NCBI RefSeq assembly: GCF_015356865.1
Contig: NZ_JAAFZA010000069.1
Span: forward strand, 1 to 44,439
Reading direction: 5' to 3'
Length of the DNA stretch: 44,439 nt
DNA from: Catenulispora pinisilvae
GTDB lineage: Bacteria; Actinomycetota; Actinomycetes; Streptomycetales; Catenulisporaceae
The notes under the pieces: generated by a model
Told to the model about the DNA's origin: nothing
Seen by the model: only the letters and a program-made list of their open reading frames with translations
The model's database searches: none
Part shown: piece by piece, positions 16,702 to 25,272 of the stretch
Position numbering within the stretch: position 1 is the stretch's first letter
How the letters are laid out: each line of letters begins with the position of its first letter
Program-made: the position numbers and the translations under genes

Positions 16702-19700
16702 TCAACCGCAGGGCGGAGCGTACGGCCGACCGGGGACGTACTGGTCCCATTCGGCCCTGGTGATCGGCTCGCCGACGACCGAGCAGATCCAGGTCGCCGC
16801 GGTGCTGGGACTGGTGTCCCAGAGCTGCGCGGTGTGGTCGACGCCGCCGGCGGCGAGGACTTCGCCGTTGGGGCTGAAGGTGACGGCGAACGCTCCGCTC
16901 GCCGGTCCGTCCAGCGTCGCTAGGTGGACCGCGTGGTGGGGATCCGTCAGATCCCAGAGCCAGATGGGGCTTGCCGAGCTGCCGGCCATGGCGAGGATGT
17001 CTTTGGTCGGTGCGAAGCTCAGAGCGTAGATGTAGCCGATCGGGCCGGCGAGTTGTTGGCCGACGGCGGCGGGGTGTTTCGGGTCGGTGATGTCCCAGAC
17101 GCGTACGGTGCCCACCGCGCTGCCGACGGCTAGGAGGTGTCCGTTGGCGTTGAACGCCGCTGAATAAGCAGCGCTGGTGAAGCCGCTGAGGGTGGCTACG
17201 ACCACCGGGTTGGTGGGCTGGCTGATGTCGTAGAGGTAAGCGTTGTGGTTGTCGCTGTAAGCCGCCATCAGGTGCTCGTCGGGGCTGAAGACGGCTTGGT
17301 AGATGTTCCCGCCTGTGGGTGCGGAGACGGTGGCGAGGGTACGTGGGTTGCGCGGGTCGGAGATGTCGATGATGCGCACTGTTCCGTCGTCGGAGCCTGC
17401 GGCGAGCAGGTCGCCTTTGGGGCTGATCGGTACCGACTCGATGAGTGCCTTGGCCGCCGGGAATGGTGCGCCGAGCGTGGCAGGATGCTTCGGATCGCTG
17501 ACGTCGAAGAGCTGGACGGTGCCGTCCACGTCTCCGGCGGCGAACAGGCGCCCGTCCGGGGACAGCGCGCCGGAGCCGGAGAACCGGCCCGGGCCGGGGG
17601 CGCCGGGGATCGGGGGACCCAGCTCGGCGGGGTGGTGGATGTCGGTGATATTCCACATCGTCAGGGTGTTGTCGCCGGCGCCGGGATTGAGGCCGATTTC
17701 GTCCCCGGCGTCGTCGAACCCCACGTTGAAGATCGAGTCCTTCGCCCCGACGATGATCGGGCCGGGGAGGCGCCACCAGTGAACGGTGCCGTCGTCGACG
17801 GTCGCGCTGACCACGGTGCCGTCGTCACGGTAGTCCACAGTGGTGATCGGGCCTGAGTGCGGCAGTTTCCTGATGGGCTGCCCGGTGCCGAGATCGAACA
17901 TCCACAACAAGCCGTCCGAGCTTCCGGCGGCCAGGGTGCGGCCGTCCGGGCTGAAGGCCACGCTGTTGACCCAGCTCGCGGGACCGGTCAGGGACTGGAC
18001 GGCCGGGACCGGATGTGAGGGATCGGTGATGTCCCACAGATGCACGTCGTGGTCCGCGGCGGTTCCGGCCGCGAGCGTCCGGCCGTTGGGACTGATCGCG
18101 ACGGCGAAGACGCGGCTGTTCGGCGTGTTCAACGAGCTGAGGGCGACCGGGTGAGCCGTGTCAGCCACCTGCCACAGATGGACGGTGTCGTCGTCGCTGC
18201 CGGCCGCGAGGATCCGCCCGTCCGGCGCGAAGGCCACACTTGTGACGCTCAGCGTGGGACCGATCAACTCCGGTGCGGGCAGGGGATGGCTCGGGTCGCT
18301 GATATTCCAAAGCAGGGCTCTGCCATCGCCGTTTCCGGCTGCCAGCCGCTGGCCGTCAGGGCTCAAGGCGACGGCGTCGATGGAAGCTCCAGTTCCAGCG
18401 ATCGTCCCCAGGGCCAGCGGTTGAGCCGGGTTCCGGGTGTTCCACAGATGGACGTTCCCATCCTTGCCGGCCGCGGCCAGAAGGCCTGCGCCGCCGTCGA
18501 AGGCGAGTGCCAGGATGGCGTCCGTGGATCCGGTGAACGGTGCGCCGAGCGGTGTGATGCCTCCCTTGTCGGTCAGGGACCACAGTTGGACCTGCCCTGT
18601 ATCGGTGCCCATCGCGAGCAGGTTGCCGCTGACCGCGATCGTCTCGGCGTCCGCGCCGGACGAGGGCCGCAACCGGGTCTCCGGGGTGACACCGGTCGAG
18701 TTCAACAGGCTCGACAGCGCTTCCCGGGTCGGTGAGATCCGATATGCGGCCAGGGCCAACTGCATCGACACTGACACCTTGTGGTCACGCAGCGCGTCAG
18801 CCTGGCTCGCGACCTGCTGGGACGACGCCTGTGCTTGCTCGCGCTCACCTGTCAGCTGCTGTTGCCGAGCGAAGACCGCGAGGCTCCCGGCGATGACCGT
18901 CACGACAGCCAAGAGAGCGAGGAATCGGTAGCGGCGCCCAACTCGGCGCTGCTCTCGAACCTCCTCCTGCACTTGGTGCCGAATGCTCGCCTCGACGAAT
19001 TTCCGATCCAGCACGCCGAGGTCGCCGCGGTGGTCGCGATCCTCGGCCCACTCCCGGGCGATCTGGAGGGTTCCGCCTCGAACGAGCAGATCAGGATCCT
19101 CATCCGCTTCATACCACTGTTCCGCGGACCTCTTGAGTCTGTGGTGCCGGCGGCGCCAGTCCCGATCGCCGTCGAGCCAGTCGACGAGTTGCGGCCAGGC
19201 CGTCAGCAGGGCCTCGTGGGTGATCTCCACGGTGTCGTCGCCGGTCGTGATCAAGCGCGCCGCGATGAACCGGTCGAGGACCTCCTGGTCGTCCTGTGCC
19301 TCCGCGTCGTCGTCGCCGGCCGCTACCTGGCTGAGCGGGACCCGGCGCCGGGTGTCGGCGCTGTCGTCCTCGGTCCGCACCAGCCTCAGGAACAGCCGCC
19401 TGGCAGCCTGCTGCTGGCGCTCGGTGAGCGCGGCGAACACCGTGTCGGCCGTCTGGGCGATCGAGCCGGTGATACCGCCGACGGCGAGGTAGTCCGCGAT
19501 GGTCAGCTTGCCGCCCCGATGCCGTTCCCAGGCCGCGGCCAGTGCGTGCGACAGCAGCGGCAGCGCCCCGGCATCGTGGATCCCGCCGGAGGTGAAGCCG
19601 CTTGTCCGGGGAGCCAGATCGCGCAGGACGAGGTCGACCAGCCCCGGCTCGACGTCGAGCTTCGCCTGGCGCGCCGGCTCGGTGATGACTCGGCGCAGTT

Positions 19701-20559
19701 CGATCGCGGTCATGGGTTCCACGACGGCCTGATCGGTGTGGACCGCGGCGGCCAGCAGGGGATGCCGAAGGGCTTGCGGGTAGAAGTCGACGCGGATTCC
19801 CAGAACGACCACGGCACCCGTGCGCTCGCGCGTACCCGCCGCGCGCGGCCGGCACAGGGCATTGATGAACGAGTGCCGGTCTTCGCCGGAGATCTCGCGG
19901 GCGAAGACCGCCTCGAACTGGTCCACGACGAGCACCCGTACCGTCGAGGAGGTCCCGGAGGTCCCGGAGCCGGCGGCCACGGCGTCGAGTTCGTCCAGCG
20001 GGTGAGCGCCGGGAGTCAGCAAGATGCCCTCGTAGCCCCGCTCGCGCAATGCGGGCAGGACGCCCGCGCGCAACAGCGACGACTTGCCTGCTCCGGACGG
20101 TCCGGTGACGACGAGCGGGCCGCCGCCGGTTTCCGCCCGCTGCTCGATCCGGCTGACGATCTCGCCGGTGATGTCCTCGCGGCCGTGGAACCACGCGGCG
20201 TCCTCTTGCTCGAAGCTGATCAGGCCCCGATACGGATTCCTGGTTGTGGAGGGCCTGCGTCCCGGCGCGCGCCTGGCCCGGGTCAAGGCGTCCAGCCACT
20301 TCCGGACAGTGGCCTCCGAGCCTTCACCGCACACGGCCAGGATCCGCTTGAACGGTTCCGGATACGTGGGTTGCGGAAGATGCTCTCCGCTCAAGTAGCC
20401 CTGCACTGTGCTCGTCGGTACCGAGGCCTTGTCCGCCAGTTCCCGGACCGTCAGTCCGGTCGACTCCCTGGCGAGTGTCAGTTCCCTGCCGAAGTCGCGC
20501 GCCGTCACGATGACGTCGGGATCAGGCGAAGTACGTGGCGATGGCTGGTCGTGCGACAT
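16702..20559 (-). CDS. HTH-nSTAND NTPase-transmembrane-WD40 signalling protein
   Basis: The 1285-aa product has four parts. Residues 17-80 are an XRE-like helix-turn-helix (FGRELTLARESTGLTVRELA...). Residues 108-460 are an nSTAND1-type NTPase starting NPYRGLISFEQEDAAWFHGRE, with Walker A GPSGAGKSS (153-161) and Walker B VRVLVVDQFE (207-216). One membrane helix lies at about 545-564 (FLALLAVVTVIAGSLAVF), followed by a short Gln-rich coiled coil. From about 640 to the end there are a dozen WD40 repeats with LAFSPDGxxLAAGSxDGTVxLWxxxD signatures, forming one or two beta-propellers. STAND proteins act as ligand-triggered switches that oligomerise when the sensor repeats bind. The ATG at 20559 is preceded by a strong GAGGGGGG Shine-Dalgarno sequence. 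A far longer upstream open frame exists, but it runs antisense through the TPR gene and is spurious. The gene is divergent from the TPR-STAND gene across 303 bp. Confidence 0.9.
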   Translation of the reverse strand: MSHDQPSPRTSPDPDVIVTARDFGRELTLARESTGLTVRELADKASVPTSTVQGYLSGEHLPQPTYPEPFKRILAVCGEGSEATVRKWLDALTRARRAPGRRPSTTRNPYRGLISFEQEDAAWFHGREDITGEIVSRIEQRAETGGGPLVVTGPSGAGKSSLLRAGVLPALRERGYEGILLTPGAHPLDELDAVAAGSGTSGTSSTVRVLVVDQFEAVFAREISGEDRHSFINALCRPRAAGTRERTGAVVVLGIRVDFYPQALRHPLLAAAVHTDQAVVEPMTAIELRRVITEPARQAKLDVEPGLVDLVLRDLAPRTSGFTSGGIHDAGALPLLSHALAAAWERHRGGKLTIADYLAVGGITGSIAQTADTVFAALTERQQQAARRLFLRLVRTEDDSADTRRRVPLSQVAAGDDDAEAQDDQEVLDRFIAARLITTGDDTVEITHEALLTAWPQLVDWLDGDRDWRRRHHRLKRSAEQWYEADEDPDLLVRGGTLQIAREWAEDRDHRGDLGVLDRKFVEASIRHQVQEEVREQRRVGRRYRFLALLAVVTVIAGSLAVFARQQQLTGEREQAQASSQQVASQADALRDHKVSVSMQLALAAYRISPTREALSSLLNSTGVTPETRLRPSSGADAETIAVSGNLLAMGTDTGQVQLWSLTDKGGITPLGAPFTGSTDAILALAFDGGAGLLAAAGKDGNVHLWNTRNPAQPLALGTIAGTGASIDAVALSPDGQRLAAGNGDGRALLWNISDPSHPLPAPELIGPTLSVTSVAFAPDGRILAAGSDDDTVHLWQVADTAHPVALSSLNTPNSRVFAVAISPNGRTLAAGTAADHDVHLWDITDPSHPVPAVQSLTGPASWVNSVAFSPDGRTLAAGSSDGLLWMFDLGTGQPIRKLPHSGPITTVDYRDDGTVVSATVDDGTVHWWRLPGPIIVGAKDSIFNVGFDDAGDEIGLNPGAGDNTLTMWNITDIHHPAELGPPIPGAPGPGRFSGSGALSPDGRLFAAGDVDGTVQLFDVSDPKHPATLGAPFPAAKALIESVPISPKGDLLAAGSDDGTVRIIDISDPRNPRTLATVSAPTGGNIYQAVFSPDEHLMAAYSDNHNAYLYDISQPTNPVVVATLSGFTSAAYSAAFNANGHLLAVGSAVGTVRVWDITDPKHPAAVGQQLAGPIGYIYALSFAPTKDILAMAGSSASPIWLWDLTDPHHAVHLATLDGPASGAFAVTFSPNGEVLAAGGVDHTAQLWDTSPSTAATWICSVVGEPITRAEWDQYVPGRPYAPPCG

Positions 20560-20862
20560 GAGGCCCCCCTCAAGCACCACGGCGGGCAGTGCCCTTTGAG
20601 CGCACGGTAGGACCGGCGGCTCACAGCTGGTCGCGCTACCGGTGAGTTCGTTACCGAATCTTTGTGATCGCCCCTTTTCGCAGGTATCAGCCCTCATTGA
20701 TCTATGTCCGAGGGTGTCCGAGGATTGCCCTGCCTTCGTAGTCCCTCGTCCTGACCTGTGCGAGTTATCCCACAGGAGGTTCGGCCGCGTGCCGGCGACG
20801 GCAGGCTTGCGGTACCGGGACCGAGCCGGCTGGGCCGTTCCGGGTGAAGGGGGTGTGGCGTC
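20560..20862. promoter_or_regulatory. Divergent promoter region between two STAND-like genes
   Basis: These 303 bp separate the WD40 gene (minus) from the P-loop-TPR gene (plus) and must hold both promoters unless expression is read-through. A small inverted motif TTCGTTACCGAA lies near 20648-20659, within an otherwise GC-rich stretch. I see no convincing -35/-10 pair. Confidence 0.4.
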
Positions 20863-23550
20863 ATGAAACACGTCGCATGGCGGCGGGGCCGCGGCCACGG
20901 TGTCCTCAGGGCGGCTGTGGTGCTGGTCCGAGCGCTGGGGTCGCTCATGAAAACAGGAGTGTTCACTCTGCTGGGTCCCGCGGGAACGGTGATCACGCGA
21001 CTCGCGGGTGCCTTGACCAACACCGGCGACGCCCTCGACGGGAAGCTGAGGAGGAAGGACGCGCTGGCCGACCACCTGCGCCTGAGCCGCCGCGGCCGGC
21101 CGGTCCGGGTGCGCGACTGCCACAACCCGGTCGCCCTCGGCGTCCATTTGGCGGCCGACGACACCGGTTCCGCGCCGCCGTTCGTGGAGCGCGACGCGAC
21201 CCCGGGAATCCGCGCGGACGTGCGGAAGGGGACGGGATTCGTCCTGGTGGTCGGGGAGTCCACGGCAGGCAAGACCCGGGCCGCCTACGAGGCGGTCCGG
21301 GATCTGCTGCCGGGATACAAGCTTGTGTTCCCGGTGAACCGGCAGTCTCTGGCGGCGCTCATCCCCGAGATCTGCCACAACCGGGGAGTCGTGGTGTGGC
21401 TGGACGATCTCGACCTGTACCTGGGCAGCGGCGGGCTCAACGTCGGCATGGTCCAGCGGATGATCGACGACCCGCGGCGCCGGATCATCATCGTCGCCAC
21501 GATGAGTAGCAACGCCCACGCCCGGTTCAGCGCCCGGCACGCCGCCGTCGAAGGCGATCTCATCCACGACGTGGTGTGCAGCGGCCGGGACGTCGTCCAC
21601 CTCGCCCGCGAGCACCGGCTGGACCGCATCTGGAGCCCGGGTGAGATCGCCCGGGCGCACGCCCTGATCGCGGACGCCCGCATCGCGGCCGCTGTGAAAC
21701 ACGCGCACGCCGGCCGCCGCGGCGTGGCCGAATACCTGGCCGCCGCACCGGAGTTGCTCAGTGCTTGGCGCGACGCCTGGGGCCCGGAGAGCCATCCGCG
21801 CGGCGCGGCCCTGGTGGCGGCGGCCATCGACGCGCGCCGGGCGGGCTACCACCAGCCGCTTCCCCTCGTGCTGCTCCGCGATCTCCACGAGGTCTACCTG
21901 GCCCGCCGCGGAGGCCAGGCGCTGCGCCCCGAGCCGTGGGCCGAGGCGCTCGACTGGGCGACGAAGCCGCTGCACGCCACGTCGAGCCTGCTGCTGCCCC
22001 GGGACGGCGATACCTACCTGTCCTTCGACTACCTTCACGATTCGGTGGAGGCCGAGAACCTGCCGCCGCGCATCCCGGAGGAGACCTGGCGCATGCTGAT
22101 CGAGCACGTCGACGCGGCCGGCGCCTTCAACCTCGGCGTCACCGCGTTCGCGCGCGACGATTTCGTTCACGCGATGCGGGCCTTGGAACGAGCGGTGAAC
22201 GGGAACGAGAGCGATCCGAAAGCGCGGCGTTCCTACGCGCGGTGCGTGTGCGAAGCCGGAGATCCCCAGCGGGCAGTGCCGCTGTTCGCCGCTCTCTTCG
22301 AGGAGTCCGTCCGGATCCATGGGCCCGACGCGCCTCAGACCCTGGCGGACCGCACCGTCTACGCTCGGTGCCTTGGCATGGCCGGCCGAGTCGAACTTTC
22401 CGTGCGGCTCCTCGAGGAAGTGATCGCCGACAACACTCGCGTCCTGGGCGCCGACCACGAACTCACCATGCGCAGCCGCAGCACCCATGCGTTCTTCGTC
22501 GGCCAGGCCGGAGATCCGCGACGGGCCATCGGACTCTACGAAGCCCTCCTGGCCGAATGGCTCCAACGGTTCGACGCCGATCATCCGCACATCCTCAGCG
22601 TCCGCTTCGGGCTGGCCTACTTCACCGGCGAGGCCGGACGCCCGGCGCGAGCGGCGAGCCTGTTCGAGCAGCTGGTCGCCGACCGGACCCGTCTTCAGGG
22701 TCCTTATAAGCGCTACACGCTGAACAACCGCCGCCACCACGCGCACTTCCTCGGCGAGTCCGGCCGCGCCGCCGAGGCCGCCGCGTTGTTCGAATCGCTC
22801 ATCACCGACTGCCTGGCGGTCCTGGACCCCGGCCACCCGGACACCCTGGCCAGCCGGCACGGCCGGGCGCGGTTCGTCGGCGAGGCGGGTGATCCGCAAG
22901 GGGCGGCGCTGCTCATGGCGGAGTTGATGCACGACGAGAGCTACCTGCGGACCTACGCGCCCGACAGCCCCATCACCCTTCTGCACCGCCGCTACTACGC
23001 GGACTTCATCTGCGAAGCGGGCGACCCGCGCCGCGCGGCCGCGCTGCTGCGGTCGCTGGTCACCGACACTCGGCGCATCCTGGGGCCGCGGCACCCGGCG
23101 CTGCTCGCCGCCAAGAGCAGCATGATCCGGGCCATCGGCATGTCGGGCCGCTACTGCCAGGCGGTGGCGGCCTACCGGAAACTCATCGCCGACTGCACGA
23201 AGTGGTTGGACCCAGACCACCCCCTGACGCTGGGCAGCCGCAACGGCCACGCGCGCTTCCTGGGTCACGTCGGCGACCCGGTGCAGGCCGCCGCGCTGTT
23301 CGAGATCATCGTCCTGGATCGCACCCGAGTGCTCGGGCACACCCACCCGCACACGTTCAACAGCCGCAACGGCCACGCCAACTTCGTCGGCCGCGCCGGC
23401 GATCCGGCGCGGGCCACCCGCCTGCTGGAGACCATCCTCGCCGAACGTCTCCGGCTGTTCGGGGCCGATCACCCTTGGACCCGCCTCACTCGCACCGAAC
23501 TCGATCGGTTCCGCACCGGCGGCCGACCTGATCCGATGACGAAGGAGTGA
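20863..23550 (+). CDS. P-loop NTPase with C-terminal tetratricopeptide repeats (STAND-like)
   Basis: The 895-aa product has a basic N-terminal segment with hydrophobic stretches (about 15-50), possibly membrane-associated. The NTPase follows, with Walker A GESTAGKT (131-138) and Walker B VVVWLDDLD (176-184). This is the variant P-loop (G-S-T-A-G-K-T-R-A) found in a family of large actinobacterial TPR proteins. From about 430 to 885 there are roughly ten repeats of about 43 residues of the Tpr_10/12 kind (HARFLGHVGDPVQAAALFE, FVGEAGDPQGAALL), a ligand- or partner-binding solenoid. NTPase plus repeat sensor is the STAND/NLR-like plan. It faces away from the HTH-nSTAND-WD40 gene and is followed after 4 bp by a small gene with which it is surely co-transcribed. 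The substrate or trigger is unknown. Confidence 0.85.
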   Translation: MKHVAWRRGRGHGVLRAAVVLVRALGSLMKTGVFTLLGPAGTVITRLAGALTNTGDALDGKLRRKDALADHLRLSRRGRPVRVRDCHNPVALGVHLAADDTGSAPPFVERDATPGIRADVRKGTGFVLVVGESTAGKTRAAYEAVRDLLPGYKLVFPVNRQSLAALIPEICHNRGVVVWLDDLDLYLGSGGLNVGMVQRMIDDPRRRIIIVATMSSNAHARFSARHAAVEGDLIHDVVCSGRDVVHLAREHRLDRIWSPGEIARAHALIADARIAAAVKHAHAGRRGVAEYLAAAPELLSAWRDAWGPESHPRGAALVAAAIDARRAGYHQPLPLVLLRDLHEVYLARRGGQALRPEPWAEALDWATKPLHATSSLLLPRDGDTYLSFDYLHDSVEAENLPPRIPEETWRMLIEHVDAAGAFNLGVTAFARDDFVHAMRALERAVNGNESDPKARRSYARCVCEAGDPQRAVPLFAALFEESVRIHGPDAPQTLADRTVYARCLGMAGRVELSVRLLEEVIADNTRVLGADHELTMRSRSTHAFFVGQAGDPRRAIGLYEALLAEWLQRFDADHPHILSVRFGLAYFTGEAGRPARAASLFEQLVADRTRLQGPYKRYTLNNRRHHAHFLGESGRAAEAAALFESLITDCLAVLDPGHPDTLASRHGRARFVGEAGDPQGAALLMAELMHDESYLRTYAPDSPITLLHRRYYADFICEAGDPRRAAALLRSLVTDTRRILGPRHPALLAAKSSMIRAIGMSGRYCQAVAAYRKLIADCTKWLDPDHPLTLGSRNGHARFLGHVGDPVQAAALFEIIVLDRTRVLGHTHPHTFNSRNGHANFVGRAGDPARATRLLETILAERLRLFGADHPWTRLTRTELDRFRTGGRPDPMTKE

Positions 23551-23554
23551 ACCG

Positions 23555-23935
23555 ATGCCATATCAAGGCGCTGCCCAAACGGCGGCGACAGAGCCGCCGG
23601 ATGCGGGCGGGGCCGAGGAGAAGACCGCCGACCATGAACTGATCACGCACGCGGCCCGACTGCTGGAACAGCAAGGGTACCGACAAGCGGCGACTGTCAT
23701 CCGCTTCGCGACCCGGCTGGAGCGACCGCCGCCTGGGACGCGCTTCAGTGGCCGCTGGACGGTGTGGACGGACTTGGCGATACCAACCACGCAGCGTTAC
23801 GAGATCACCCAGCAGATCAAACGAGCGCTCAACGCCATCGGCGGTGCCGACGCTTCCTACGTGGACATGCGTGCATCAGCGGTCGACGGATCGGGGCTGC
23901 CTCACATGCGCAGGGCCGGCAACTCATTTCAGTGA
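23555..23935 (+). CDS. Small uncharacterised protein coupled to the TPR-STAND gene
   Basis: The 126-aa product starts 4 bp after the TPR gene stop. Its ribosome-binding site AAGGAG (23542-23547) overlaps the end of that gene, which implies translational coupling. Visible features are an Ala/Glu-rich N-terminus, a helical segment (DHELITHAARLLEQQGYRQA) and a later helix (QRYEITQQIKRALNAIGGAD). There is no signal peptide or membrane helix. I do not recognise a family. Tight coupling suggests it works with the STAND-like protein as an effector, adaptor or regulator. Confidence 0.65.
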   Translation: MPYQGAAQTAATEPPDAGGAEEKTADHELITHAARLLEQQGYRQAATVIRFATRLERPPPGTRFSGRWTVWTDLAIPTTQRYEITQQIKRALNAIGGADASYVDMRASAVDGSGLPHMRRAGNSFQ

Positions 23936-24435
23936 TTCCTCCGCGCCGGCGACCGTGGCGCGGACCCCTCTACGCGTTGTGGTGAGCCCCAGGGGCGGCC
24001 TCGGCGGGCATCACGGGTTCGATGGGTTCTGCGGCGACGACCTGCTGTTGGCACCCGCGCCAGATGGCGCTGATTTGGTCGTCGTCGATGACCGGCACGG
24101 CTCGGCGGATAGAAAGTGAATCTTCCGGATTGTCGCCGGCTTGAGTGGCTTGCGGACGTGCGGCTTTCCAGCGTCCGGCGCGCGCTTGCCCTCTGCTCGT
24201 CGCACCGGTGACGCCATGCCTTCCCAGTGAACTCAATCACAGTGCCGGTTTGCCATTCACAGCCATATATTTGACCCTTGTTTTACCTGTAAACAATCGG
24301 TCACTCGGCCATCGCCCCAGGCCAGGGCCCTGTTTTCGAAAAACCTTGCGACGCGCGCAAAAGGCGTGCCATTGTCTGTGCCCGGCCTGCCACCGCGAAA
24401 GACGCTCGATAAGAATCAACAGTGCAGGAGGCATC
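23936..24435. other. Intergenic region upstream of the MHYT-conservon operon
   Basis: I see no well-supported gene in these 500 bases. A minus-strand open frame of 88 codons at 23970-24236 (with SIRRAVPVIDDDQISAIW) has a somewhat protein-like composition but no recognisable family or ribosome-binding site. It may be a decayed fragment. An AT-rich patch at 24255-24300 includes TTGACC (24271-24276) and could hold the promoter of the operon, although the -10 region is unclear (CAATCG at 17-nt spacing is weak). Confidence 0.35.
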
Positions 24436-25272
24436 GTGGGACCGATGGGGTCGACGACCGAATTAGGCTTCGGATGGGTTACCCCGATCCTGTCGTATCT
24501 GATGGCCTGTGTCGGTGCCGCGCTCGGGTTGCGGTGTATGGTGCGTGCGCAGGCCGCGACCGGTCGCCGCCGACTCCGGTGGCTGGCGTCGGCCGCCGTC
24601 GCCATCGGAACCGGCATCTGGACGATGCACTTCATCGCCATGCTCGGCTTCTCCATCAGTGGTACGGCGATCCGCTACGACACCTTCCTCACGGTTGTCA
24701 GCCTCCTGGTCTCCATCGGCATGGTCGGGATCGGCGTCCTGGCCGTCGGCTACGGCCGCTCGCGGCGCCGCTCGGTCGTTCTCGGGGGACTCATCACCGG
24801 TATCGGCGTCGCCGCGATGCACTACATCGGTATGAACGCCATGCGGATCAGTGGGACGGTGCACTACGACGCGCGGATGGTCGCCGTGTCAGTGGTCATC
24901 GCGATAGTCGCCGCCACGGCGGCACTGCATTCCGCGCTGACCGTCTCCTCGCCGATCGCTGCCGTCGGCGCCTCGCTGATCATGGGTGTCGCGGTCAGCG
25001 CCATGCACTACACGGGTATGGCGGCCGCGCGGGTCGACGTCGTCGCCAACGGGGCGGCTCCCAACGGAACCTCCGGAACGGATTTCATCGTGCCGATGAC
25101 GGTCATGCTCGGGTCGTACCTGTTCCTGGCCTCGGCGTTCGTTGCTTTGTCGCTGACCGCGCAGGAGGGCTCGGGTAGTGCGGCGGCTGGGCGACAGCGA
25201 GTCAGAACCCTGTCTAGTGCCGGACCTGGAGGTCTTTCTCCGGTGCCGACCGACCCGGCGCAGCACCGGTGA
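24436..25272 (+). CDS. MHYT-domain integral membrane sensor protein
   Basis: The 278-aa product has about seven membrane helices and three copies of the MHYT motif at helix ends: MHFIAMLGF, MHYIGMNAM and MHYTGMAAA. These define the MHYT domain, which is proposed to bind copper through the conserved Met/His residues and to sense a small molecule such as oxygen, CO or NO. No output domain (GGDEF, EAL or kinase) is fused; the C-terminus is a short cytoplasmic tail. The GTG start at 24436 lies 4 nt after AGGAGG (24426-24431). The ATG at 24445 is a less favoured alternative. Its TGA overlaps the GTG of the next gene (GTGA), so it is part of the conservon operon and is probably its sensory partner. 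Confidence 0.88.
   Translation: MGPMGSTTELGFGWVTPILSYLMACVGAALGLRCMVRAQAATGRRRLRWLASAAVAIGTGIWTMHFIAMLGFSISGTAIRYDTFLTVVSLLVSIGMVGIGVLAVGYGRSRRRSVVLGGLITGIGVAAMHYIGMNAMRISGTVHYDARMVAVSVVIAIVAATAALHSALTVSSPIAAVGASLIMGVAVSAMHYTGMAAARVDVVANGAAPNGTSGTDFIVPMTVMLGSYLFLASAFVALSLTAQEGSGSAAAGRQRVRTLSSAGPGGLSPVPTDPAQHR

Noticed and set aside
16800-18700. Regular repeats that could be mistaken for a repeat array
   Set aside because: They are the coding repeats of the WD40 propeller. No CRISPR array or spacer structure is present anywhere in the window.
20560-23472. N-terminal extension of the WD40 gene on the minus strand
   Set aside because: It runs antisense through the well-supported TPR gene. The HTH domain and a strong ribosome-binding site define the start at 20559.
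23970-24236. 88-codon minus-strand frame with SIRRAVPVIDDDQISAIW
   Set aside because: Slightly protein-like but without family, ribosome-binding site or partner. Recorded only as possible debris in the intergenic entry.
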